Part shown: positions 1 through 10,879 of the stretch, one piece after another
How the letters are laid out: each line of letters opens with the position of its first letter
Position numbering within the stretch: the first letter of the stretch is position 1
DNA from: Chlorops oryzae
Lineage: Eukaryota > Arthropoda > Insecta > Diptera > Chloropidae
Assembly: GCA_020466095.1 (NCBI GenBank)
Contig: CM035806.1
Location: 138,804,475-138,868,474 of the forward strand
Reading direction: 5' to 3'
DNA: 64,000 nt
Translations under genes and position numbers: made by a program
Notes under the pieces: model-generated
Database searches by the model: none
Seen by the model: only the letters and a program-made list of their open reading frames with translations
Told to the model about the DNA's origin: nothing

Positions 1-782
1 GTCGAAAATAAGAAAAATCAAATAAATTTCAACTTGACTTTAATCTTATAAACGAAAAAATCCTCGACTTTCGATTAAGCTAACACGGTGTCATGGGTAA
101 GGACATGACTAGAAAGCGATAGTTCCGAGATTCGAATTCCACAGATGGAGAGAAATGAAAGTTGAAAAAAAAAAATTTGTAATTATAAATACATACGTAA
201 AAATCGAGAAATGTGTGTTTATCTATTATTAAATTTTTTTGCAGCATACGTTTATAAATATCACTCAAAATTTTTGAGTCTTTTTAAACTCATAAATATG
301 AGTCCGGAAGGAGTCATATATGACTCTTAATTGAGCGGAAGTAAGAGTCATATATGAATCCAAAATGTTCTTCTTCATTATATGACTTCGGACTCATATA
401 AGGCGACCTTCGCAAGAAGGGAAACACGATCTTTAAGAATCTTAAAAGAGTTCATTATGAGGGCTCCGACTGCTAGAAAGATTCATAAATGAGTTTTTTA
501 CGACTGCGAATGTGTGCTGGGAACCCAGCAAACATTCGGAGTCTTAAAAGAAATTTATTGATTAATGCACACACATTTCTCGATTTTTACTTTTTTATAA
601 TTTCAAATGTTTTTTTCAATGTTCAAATCTCTTCTCCAATGTGAAATTTGAACCTCGGAACTCTCGCTTTCCAGTCATGTCCTTACCCATGACACCGTGT
701 TAGCTAAAACGAAATTCAGGGTTTTTTTTTCGCTTATAAGTTTAAAGTCAAATTCAAATTTATTTAATTTTTCATATTTTCA
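1..782. mobile_element. Fold-back (long inverted repeat) element
   Basis: The first ~240 bases reappear as an imperfect reverse complement at about 545-782. The strongest blocks are around CTAACACGGTGTCATGGG (from 80) and its complement ending near 706, and the AAATGTGTG block at 208 facing CACACATTT at 568. The left arm may begin before the window. The ~300-base middle is rich in GACTCATA/TATGAGTC words. No coding capacity is visible, so this looks like a non-autonomous fold-back or MITE-like element, sitting in the intron left of the first visible cyclase exon. Confidence 0.7.
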
Positions 783-1290
783 ACATATTTCTGATTCATA
801 TAGGACTCATAACTATGAGCCTCCTATTTTCGACATATTTATGACTCATAAACGACTCATATATATGAGCCTCCTATTTTCGACATATTTATGATTCATA
901 TAGGACTCCGAAATGTGAGCCTCTTATTTTCGTCATATCTCTGACACATTTTCGAGTCCGAAATTTGAGCCTCTTGTTTTCGTCATATCTCTTGCTCATT
1001 TCGGACTCCAGAATACTAGCCTCCTATTTTCGACATATTTGTGACTCATAATCGACTCATATATATGAGCCTCCTATTTCCGACATATTTATGATTCATA
1101 TAGGACTCCGAAATATAAGCCTCTTATTTTAGACATATTCTGAGACATTTCGGACTCATATATATGAGGCTCTTATTTTCTTCATATTTTTGACTCATTT
1201 CGGACTTATATATAATATGAGCCTCTAATTTAACATATATTTCAGACTGATTTCGGACTCTTATTTCGGAGCACTCAGAAAATGTTTGCT
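783..1290. repeat. Tandem repeat, ~50-bp unit, about ten copies
   Basis: A unit of about 50 bases recurs head to tail. Each unit has a GACTCATA-like start, then TATGAGCCTCCTATTTTCG, then ACATATTT. The copies drift by substitutions and small indels toward the right. The array abuts the right arm of the fold-back element, and the same words occur in that element's loop, so the array probably grew out of the element. No reading frame runs through it. Confidence 0.75.
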
Positions 1291-2090
1291 GGGAAGTTTG
1301 AAAATTATTTTTCAGTGTGAAGTATTTCAGATCTCTTTTCAAAGGATGCATTTAAAATGTTTAATTAGGAAACCCAGTGACCTTCACTAGACTAAAATGT
1401 ATTTCATTTTTTTTTAAAAGAAATTATGTAAAAATAAACAAACTACCCCAATAGGAAATAAAACATTAGGGGGTCTTCCCTTAAACGTGAAAAGATCGAA
1501 AACGCGAAAAAATGTAAAAAATTTTCATACAAAATTTCGTTCATAACTTTCTAAGCCTTCTTGATTTACGAGTTTTCGATGTTTTCGAGGCAAATACACA
1601 TTTTATTGATGAAATCTCTATTCAAATGACTTTTAAATTCATCGAATACCTACGGATTGATTTGAACGAAATTTATAAGAAATTTCTTCGCACATAACTT
1701 GGAAGAAATCGTTGGAGGAAAACGATTTCCGAATCAGCTATTCATGACATTCATATCCGAATAAATTTTATGGATTTGTCATGAACGAAGATTTTTATGA
1801 CTGAGCACTTAAACGAGTATACAAGAGGTATGCAAACATGCAACATGAATGCGTACATAAAGTAATCCTTGTCTGTAATAAAGGATAATATTCGAAATAT
1901 GTAAACATCTCTCTCTATCTCTATTTCTATCTCGATCAAAAGGCAATAGGTTGAGGGCGTTAGGTATTTCCATCGTTTGTAAGTTCCATACAACTTTGAT
2001 ATTATGAACTTACAATATTTACTCTTTGCTTTATTCATAAACGCACACACACACACACACAATCACACAAACGAATGATGGTCATTTCAG
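1291..2090. other. Intronic sequence upstream of first visible cyclase exon
   Basis: AT-rich sequence with no supported exon on either strand. A short CA run (about 2042-2062) lies just before the acceptor at 2089-2090. The cyclase exons coding for the first catalytic residues and the N-terminal membrane block are not here, so this intron extends left beyond the window. Confidence 0.6.
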
Positions 2091-4239
2091 GCACGTGCGT
2101 GAGGCGACCGGCATAAACGTCGACATGCGGATTGGTATCCATACTGGTAATGTTCTTTGCGGTGTGCTTGGCCTGCGGAAATGGCAATTCGACGTTTGGA
2201 GCGATGACGTGACCTTGGCCAACCATATGGAAAGCGGCGGAGTCGCAGGGTGAGTCACTCATGCACAACAAAATATCCTACCCTCTTTCTTTGGTTCTAT
2301 TTATTGTGGTTGAACCTTCGTTTGAATTGCTTCCTTTTGTTCGACTCTGAATGGCAAAAGAATTTTATATACTCACATAAAAACATGCTAACATTCATAT
2401 ATTTATGTATATATACGAGTGTATACATATATATGACTTCCAATTCAATTTAAAAGGAATAGTTTTATTGATAATATTTCAAGTGGCTTTTATATTTGCG
2501 AATTCATGTGAGTTCATTCGTTGAGAGGACAATTTTCATGGTTTTTATCTTTTAAGACGTGTTCACATAACAAAACAAACACTCCAATTCCTTGATGGAA
2601 AATTTGAGATCGAAGAAGGAAACGGCAGTACACGTGACCCATATTTGGCGGATCATAAGATTGAGTCTTATCTAATTATTCCACCGAAAGTAAGTGACGC
2701 ACAGCGATATTAGAGAGATAAAAGAAAAGAAATACATTTATTTTTTTTTTTTTACATTAACATTTACCTACGTTTACATATGAAGAAGCCTCCGGAGACC
2801 ATGAGTGTTGCACTTGTTGTCGAGAGTGCATCATCGGTCGAGGCTCAAGCGAACAGTGAAAACGATGCCCTGCTATCCACAGTTGAGAACACATATGCAA
2901 CTACTCACAGTGCTGGAAGTACCACACCCACCGGAGCCGCATATTATAATTCACCCGATGATACAATCGGTGCTGCAATTGATAAATTCTCAAATTCGAA
3001 TTCAAATAATGCAGAACTGGCTATATCGGCACCGCGGCATCCATCAATGTCCATTAAAGAGCTGTCCGAGGAGGAGGAGGAGGAGGAGGAGGAGGAACAA
3101 GAATCATTGCAACTTCAAACGAACGAAAGAAAAGTCTCAGCAATTTCGGATATAACTACAAGAAAGCCGGAAGACTCTCAACCCAATAATAATTCCGATA
3201 AGAATAATCTAACGATCGATATGAATCCAACAGGCTTAGCTAACTCTTCGCTTTCATTGCCCAATGAAGATGTGATTATTGGCATTAAAGAGACAAATGC
3301 TAGCTTCATCAATGGTACACAAAGTGTTGGGAATGTTAATGCAACGCCAACACCAACACCAACGCCAACGTCAATGGCAATAACAACAACAGCAACAGCA
3401 GCAGCAATATCATCGTCGACAACAGCAGTATCGATCGGAAATAGTTTAGCAGTGTCCGATGGTCCAGAAAAGACAAGACGAAAGCTTTCAGTCCAAGGTA
3501 TAAAAAAGTGCACTAGTAAAATTTATGGGTGAAATAAAAATAAATTGGATTTTATTGTTTATTTGAAGGTCTTATGTCCTTTGGAGAAAAGCGACGTTCA
3601 TCGGGTGCATTTACAGAGGGAAGAAAGCCTTCAATACAAGCCAACGAATCCTTTCGCAGCCATTTGGGTGAGTTGAACATTCTTCTGTGAGGCAATGCCA
3701 ATCTCTCGAGCGTTTTAATATTTATTTATTCGCTTTCTCTTAATTCGCCACGCTTAGGTCATTCAATACGAAATCGTACATCTTCGAAAATGACAAAATA
3801 CGTGGAGTGTTGGGGTGCCGATAAGCCATTTGCAAACATTGCCGAATCGAAATTAGTAAAAAATATCGGTTTGGCGGTGAGTCTGAAAACGAGAAAGAAC
3901 GAACTCATTCCTCCTCGCACACGCTTTATGCGTTTGCAGATTTCATAATTTTTGTGTATAGTATGTAATGTATTTCTTTTTTTAGAGCATCGCCATGATC
4001 GAGTCCAATTTGCTACCACCCGAACGGAAATGCTTCAATTTTAATTGCTGTGGACCACCAACGGAATTGAAACCGTTTACCATGTGGTATCGAGATTCAT
4101 TACGCGAGGCTATGTACCGCGCCCAACCAGATACCCATTTCCGTTTCGATTTGATATGCGCTTTTGTGCTCTTCTTATCGATTGCTGCAATGCAGATCAT
4201 TGTTATCGAGTCGTAAGTTCACTCAATGCCCTCTCTCTC

Positions 4240-4275
<36 letters not shown>

Positions 4276-6541
4276 CTTACACTAGTTTGCTGCTCTCTCA
4301 CCATTTTAACTGAAAAATCAATTGTTCTACCGCCTTTCTCCCTTCCTTTCATCTTGTATTTTCGTTTCGCAGGAATATTGCTCTAATTGGCTCAATCGCA
4401 GCGGCATTCGTCTCGTTGTGTTTATTCTTGTATTTGAGTAATATGCAAGTTCCGGATGTGAACGTCTCATCGTCCACGGAGCGAAATGGCCCCGGTCAAG
4501 TCGTAGCCAGCAGTCGATTCCTCCGTTTGGCCATTTTTATAATTGTCAACATTCTGGTTTCGGCCTGTGCCGTCTTCAGTGTTGTAAGTGTGGGCATACA
4601 ATCGAGGGGGGTCCCCTGAATGAAAAAAAAAAAAAAAAAACATTTTTATTATTATTATTATTTTTTTTTTTTTTTTGAAGATAAATTTCCTACCAAGCGC
4701 AGCAACGGATTTCGGACCCTTGGACGATAATGCCAGCGAGCCAATTCAATCGAATTTATCGACACCAAAACCGGAATTTGTAAAGTTGACATTTGTTGTC
4801 AGCCAAACGGAAACAGCGCCTACGTACCTATTTTGCAGCGCTGTTAGCATGGCGGCCATTTCTGCATTTCTTCGAATGGGTTTCATTTTGAAGTTAGCCA
4901 CAATGCTGCTCACAATGGTATGCCAAGTGATCGTGCTGACGTTCAGTGATCTCTACATTCAAGCCAATCAAGAGATCGACGAACTCAAGTAAGTCTTTTA
5001 ACTGACCAAGAAGAAAAAATATTCTTAATCTTTCATTGAAATCCAAAAAAAAAATTTTTTTGGAACAAAATGATATCATAATCATTTCGTAAGAGACTTT
5101 AAGAGATCAATTTCTGTTCAATAAATAACATTTTGTGCAGGAAATTCTCAAGTTACGTTCTTGTGTGCCATAACGATGATATTTTCCATATTCGTTCCTT
5201 TAAGATTACCACTGGAGGTTAGGGGTTTCCTGCTACTGCTATTGATCATTGCCGTTTTACATACGTTGGATCGTCAAGGAGAATACGTTGCTCGGACGGA
5301 CTTCCTATGGAAAGCAAAGCTGAAAGTCGAACAAGAAGAAGTTGAGACAATGAGAGGCATTAATAAGGTAAGAATGTCTTCGATTATTTTTATAATTCAA
5401 ACCTTATTGAAACCTCAACGGCACCGCCACCACCGCCGTCCTCATTGTTCAGATTCTGCTTGAGAATATACTTCCCGCCCATGTGGCTACACATTTCCTT
5501 CATCAAGAACGCTCGACAGAGCTCTACCATGAAAGCTATTCGTGTGTTGCCGTTATGTTCGCTTCGATTCCGAATTACAAGGAATTCTATGATGAAACCG
5601 ATGTCAACAAACAAGGACTCGAATGTTTACGCTTACTAAATGAAATCATTTGCGATTTCGATAAGGTGAGAAAAAAATTGGTTTTTTTTGGGTAAAATAA
5701 TTTCCCATAATTGACGAGATCAATGGAGGATTGATTCGGTGGGGCTTGATGATTGATTTCAAAAACGTAGGCACTAATGGGTTAAGACTAAAAGAACTCT
5801 ATAAAAATGATAATTTCAATTTTTTTTTTGTTTCCAGTTACTTTTAAAACCAAAATTTAGTGGAATTGAGAAGATCAAGACTATTGCCAGTACATATATG
5901 TGTGCTTCAGGGCTACGTCCTGGCAAGGAGGATGGCACAACGGTAAGTCTGGGCAGTTCTATTCATTAAATGCTATTACTTTCCATTTGCTTAAGCTAGT
6001 ATTAAACTGTTTGGCATTTGACCAAATATTTGGAATAAAATATCAACCCCTATTCATAAGCATATTTTAAATTTTAAATTTATATAAAATTCATATTTAA
6101 AATATGTTGGGTTAATTTTTTATTCCAAATATTTGGTCTAATGCCAAACAGTGTAATACTAGCTGACATGATTCGAGCTATGAAAGTTTGATTGTATTCA
6201 TAGATACAATTGAGATATAAATTTTTTTTTAACTCTTGCTCAAAAATTCTTTTTGGAAAAGCAGACAAAGGATCATTTTTCGGTGAGCTTGGAAAGAATT
6301 TTCAATTAAAGTAAAAACAATAGTGGTACTCATGCAGCTTCGCAAATGCCTTCGAAACTTTTCCCATCGTAAATTTTCATATAAATTTTGACAGTTGTGT
6401 GACAAATTTCTCATTTTCCACAATTTGCGAAGCTGCATGAGTCCCACTAATGTATCAAAGCAGAAAAATTTATTGGTTCGAGAAGGTCACACAAAAATTT
6501 ATTTGTTCTAAAAGAGAGGGAGATACAGTGAGAGAGAAAGA

Positions 6542-6578
<37 letters not shown>

Positions 6579-8328
6579 GAGGAAGAGAATGAGAAAGGAA
6601 GAGAGTGAGAAAGGAAGAGAGTGAGAAAGGAAGAAAGTGAGAAAGGAAGAAAATGAGAGGGGAAGAGAGTGAGAGAGGAAGAGAGTGAGAGAGGAAGAGA
6701 GTGAGAGAGGAAGAGAGTGAAAGGAAGAAGTGAGAGGAAGGATGAGAAGAAAAGTGAGAAAGGAAGAAGTGAGAGAGGAAGAGAGTGAGAGAGGAAGAGA
6801 GAGGAAAGAGTGAGAGAGGAAGAGAGTGAGAGAGGAAGAGAGTGAGAGAGGAAGAGAGTAAGAGAGGAAGAGAGTGAGAAAGGAAGAGAGTGAGAATGGA
6901 AGAAAATGAGAGGAGAAGAGAGTGAGAGAGGAATAGAGTGAGAGAGGAAGAGAGTGAGGAAGAAAGAGAGTGAGAGAGAGAAAGAGAGTGACAGAGTGAG
7001 AGAGGAAGAGAGTGAGAGAGAGAAAGAGTGAGAGGAGGAAAGAGTGAGAGAGAGAGAAAGAGTGAGAGGAAGAGAGTGAGAGTGAGAGGGGAATGGAGGG
7101 AGTGAGAGTGGAGAGCAGCTAGTGACAGAACTAAAAAGAGTAGATACCGAGAGAGATGTAGAGAAAGAAAAAGAGAGCTAGATAGGAATAGAGATAGGGG
7201 GTGAGAAAGTGAGTGTGTGAAAGATGGCGGGAAAATATTTATAGCTTACAAAAATTATTAATTTTTATGGGGAGCAATTAAAGTAAAAATGCCTAGAATA
7301 ATTCAATTTTCCATTATTTATAATTATTCCATCTGAATGAATCCACTGTCACGTTCACGAGCAAAAACTTCCAGATAACTATATAGGAGCAATACAAACC
7401 CGTTTATACGCAAACAGATATTTGAACCTTTTATGAATTAAATTTCAAATAATTCGCCTATTAACTCCATGCAGGATGAACGGCGCACTGAAGAGCATAA
7501 TGTTACAATACTCGTGGAATTTGCGATTGCATTGATGTCCATATTGGATTCGATCAATCGGGAGTCATTCCAAAGATTCCGCATGCGTATCGGCCTCAAT
7601 CATGGACCAGTAATTGCAGGCGTCATCGGTGCACAAAAGCCACAATATGACATTTGGAGTAATACGGTCAATGTTGCATCTCGAATGGACTCATGCGGTG
7701 TTATGGGACGATTACAGGTTAGTATTCAATTCAAATCAAACGCGTATCCTTCAACGTTTCTTCTGCTCGTTTCAATGCGATGAAAATAAAGTTGCTATTT
7801 AATTGAATAGCTACATATACTTTCTAGCTAATCAACATTAGAGGCATTCAAATATTCATCCAATTGATTGCCGCAAATCTAAATTCTATAGTCCGTTAAT
7901 AGGGCGGGAGAAAATAAAAGCAAAAACCATAATTATAATTATTAAGCTTATCTGCCCGAGCAACATTGAACACTCCATTCCGCATTGATTGAGTGTCCTT
8001 GCGCAGCCACATGATATTTTGTCCTTTTGTCGTGGCTAATTGAATCTGCAGGCGACCGAGTCTGGCCGATTCTGACCGACTTGCCTCGTCTGGAAATTGA
8101 ATTGCATTGTCTCAATGATTTTAATTGTTAAGTGCTTTCGCTGGCGAGTGAACTGAAGAACTTAATTTCATTCTCTTTGTTTCGTATTAATTGCAGACAA
8201 CGGAAAATACAGCTAAAGTCCTGATGGCCGCTGGATACACTTGCGAGTGCCGCGGCTTAACTTATGTCAAAGGCAAAGGCAATTTGGTAACATATTTTGT
8301 TAAAACGCCGTTCGACGGCAAGCTCTAG
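2091..8328 (+). CDS. Ac76E: Membrane adenylyl cyclase, type-2-like (5' part missing)
   Basis: Class III adenylyl cyclase making cAMP from ATP at the plasma membrane. Exons: 2091-2249, 2557-2689, 2786-3497, 3569-3667, 3758-3876, 3986-4212, 4373-4583, 4681-4988, 5141-5367, 5453-5665, 5838-5942, 7475-7717, 8197-8328. The first two close the C1a domain ([20 protein letters not shown], then [14 protein letters not shown]). The long third exon is the C1b linker with a run of glutamates and Ser/Thr/Asn-rich sequence. The next exons give the second membrane block. The last four give C2, with the adenine-contact lysine in [10 protein letters not shown], the [18 protein letters not shown] motif and the [10 protein letters not shown] lysine, so C2 looks competent. 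C2 resembles vertebrate AC2/4/7, which fits Drosophila Ac76E. The best splice sites at 4988/5141 do not keep phase. The start is outside the window. Confidence 0.88.
6529..7120. repeat. GA-rich microsatellite block (GAGAGAGGAA-type)
   Basis: About 590 bases of purine-only repeat, built from GAGAGAGGAA and GTGAGA words, inside the 1.5-kb cyclase intron between exons ending at 5942 and starting at 7475. The plus strand is purine, so the pre-mRNA would carry a long GA tract. Periodicity is about 10-14 bases and imperfect. Confidence 0.85.
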
Positions 8329-8620
8329 TGGTAAACCGAAAAGCCGATGCAAGAAATGAGGAAATTAAGAAATGGAAAAGAAGAAGAAAATATGTCAAAT
8401 CACAAGCAATTTTGTCGTTGGAATACTAATGAATGTAATTAGCTTCATTCTGCCTATTTCGCTTTCCGTTGCTCGCCTCTTCTCGCTATTTAACAATTAA
8501 GCTTATTTCCTCTTCGTTCACATTTTTATTTATTTTTTGTCTCCGTTTGTCTGTTCGTTTGTTTGTTAGTATCTCTTCTTTTGCAAAAAGAAACGTTTTT
8601 ATTACATTTAAACTGTAAGC

Positions 8621-8626
8621 AATAAA
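8621..8626 (+). terminator. Probable poly(A) signal of the cyclase gene
   Basis: A canonical AATAAA about 290 bases after the stop codon, in AT-rich 3' sequence. No cleavage site can be seen directly. Confidence 0.45.
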
Positions 8627-8639
8627 TATTTAATAGCCT

Positions 8640-9032
8640 TCAAGAGTCTCAAGTGCTTTGGAACGATGACAAAAGGCCATCAGAGGTTTGTATTAAATGA
8701 CCATTTGAAGAAAGTCTTTTAATTACTTACATACCTCAACGTATGTAGTTGGATTTATAAAAGAAATGACCTCAAACAAAAACAAAATCAGATTCTGAAT
8801 TTTCTTTTTCGAATTTTTCCAATTTTTCAATTGCAAATAACTGATCAGTAGAGCAAGTGAAAATATTTGCATTCGTATTTTTTCAATGAATATTTGAAAC
8901 AGTCGAGCTTCAAAGAGAATTTTAAAGTCCACGGGAATATTCAGTATCGGGCTGAGAATATTCTAAGTGAGAGAGAAAAAGCAAAATAAGCCAAGAAAAT
9001 GCAATCAAAATGACAAATTGGAGCCCTACAAC

Positions 9033-9065
<33 letters not shown>

Positions 9066-10244
9066 TTGCATTCTTTAAAGCTGAAATTTGCCAAAATTTG
9101 TCTTCATTGCTTATTTTGCTTTTTCTCCCTCACTAAGAAGATTATTAATTTTCCATTCATCCATAGGTTTTGAAGATTTACCCGGAAGCACCTAGCGATG
9201 CCATATGCCATCGGTGCCATCGCCATCGGTTCATATTTTATTTTATTTTTCATATTTATTTATTTTAACTCAGGCGCTACCGGGATAATATCTCATTTTG
9301 TTGGGAAACGAAGAAACTTTAAAATGTAAAGAAAAATGTAAAAGAAAATTGTTTTGCACGTTGTAGAATTCTTAGATGCCGATGATTGAAGAAAGTGATG
9401 AATTTTTTTCTAAAAATACGTGCTTTTTTTAGGTTTAAAGGTTCACAGAACCTATTTTTTTAACCGATTTTAAAAATATGTACGAAAAAGTTTTAGACAA
9501 CAGAATTTCTTCTTAAACGGCTTTTGAATGAAACAAATCGCAGACTCCGCACCTCTGACCAGAGATTAAAATCTTCCCTAATTACTTTGGTAATTAGACT
9601 CCGAATGTATTTGAAAAACAAAAGAAAAAATTATAAAATTACTTTCTTCAGGCATAATTTAAGTTCTTTGATGTGTATCGGATAAGATTTCCGCCGCAAT
9701 TTTGTTCTCTTCTTAAGCCAATTTGGGTCCATTCCATAACAGCTCTGGTATGCGCTAAGACACCACATGGTATATTTATCCTTGTTGACCCTTTTCATGC
9801 ATAAAAATGCATTTCTCCAGAGTACTCTTGAGGTCTTTAAGGGTTTGGATATCTGAAACGATTAATACAGTTCATATCAGTGAGGATGAAAATTTTTTTC
9901 AGTCGATTTTGCAATAAAATACCCGACACATATGCGTACACTTTATTTTATAAGCAGATATAATATAAAGTTTCAAATGTGATCATAGTCGTTAGGCCAA
10001 CAACAAATGCTCAATTTGAGCCCTAAGAGTGTGCGTTTAAGAAGGAATATACGTATGTATTACTGGGTATTTACAGTATTAATGACCTTAGGACTTTATT
10101 TAAACATTTGTGATTGCTTTGATATCATAATTCTAGCGGAAATAGTTTTCTTCGTGGACCTTTTAAGTTCAATCGAACAAAACGAATTTAAACTAAGTGA
10201 GAATTATAAAAAAAAGTTTTGTCTCAAAATTTCTCTCTGGGTTC
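8640..10244. other. Intergenic region between cyclase and NSUN7-like gene
   Basis: Convergent intergenic space. It holds poly-A (about 9030-9062), a fragment near 8925-8955 resembling the end of the short inverted-repeat elements at 32,074 and 63,137, and from about 9915 the start of a diverged copy of the dispersed repeat seen at 23,578 and 29,166 (AAATACCCGACACA). No gene seen. Confidence 0.5.
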
Positions 10245-10475
10245 TAGCTAGGCCCTCGATAGCGCCAGGCTAAAATTATCAAGTCGGGAAAATCTTGCTA
10301 GGCGCTAGGTAGCGCCAGGCTTGAGTTTTCTATCTGAGCTTTACCTAAAGAAAACTAGCTAGGCCCTATCTAGATTATTCTAGGTATCGCCAGGTAGTGC
10401 CAGGCTAGATTTATCTAGTCGGGCAAATCTAGCTAGGCGCTAGCTAGGCCCTAGCTTGTAACTAGATTTCTCTAG
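10245..10475. repeat. Self-complementary CTAGGC/GCGCCAGGC repeat cluster
   Basis: Variants of CTAGCTAGGCCCT, TAGCGCCAGGCT and GCTAGGCGCTAG alternate roughly every 20-40 bases. Many words are palindromic or complementary to each other, so the region could form several competing hairpins. It lies between the ends of a diverged dispersed repeat (about 9915-11,000). No coding frame. Confidence 0.6.
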
Positions 10476-10879
10476 GCAATTTCAAATGTACTTGTCTATA
10501 CCTACGGAGTTTATTTCTAGCTGTTAAAAAATTCACACAAAACTCATATACCCTTATTACACTGGGTATAAAAAGAGCCAGCTTCGCTCAGACTTGATAT
10601 GCGAATTTGGCAAATATCTCGAATATTTGAACGACTAAGAGACACGAGAGAAATATCCAGTTACCCTTCCTCACTCTGCAGGCCTAAAATTTTTTCAAAA
10701 AACTGATTAAAACTAGTCTAGTTTGGGTCTAGTTCCAAACTGGTCCAAAAGGGTCTAGTTTTTTTTTTTAATGTAACGCCAAAATTTCTAGAACTTTTCA
10801 CTTATTCTATATATAAATTTTCATAAAAATCGGATGTCATGCGTATTTCGGACTTTTTGGGTTTTTGGTCCTCAACTCT

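Noticed and set aside
783..1290. Regularly spaced repeats considered as a CRISPR-like array
   Set aside because: Units are head-to-tail with no unique spacers, they drift gradually, and the DNA is eukaryotic.
4416..4619. Cyclase exon extended to the in-frame stop at 4619
   Set aside because: The GTAAGT donor at 4584 and the in-phase exon at 4681 continue the cyclase membrane block, so the extra residues are intron.
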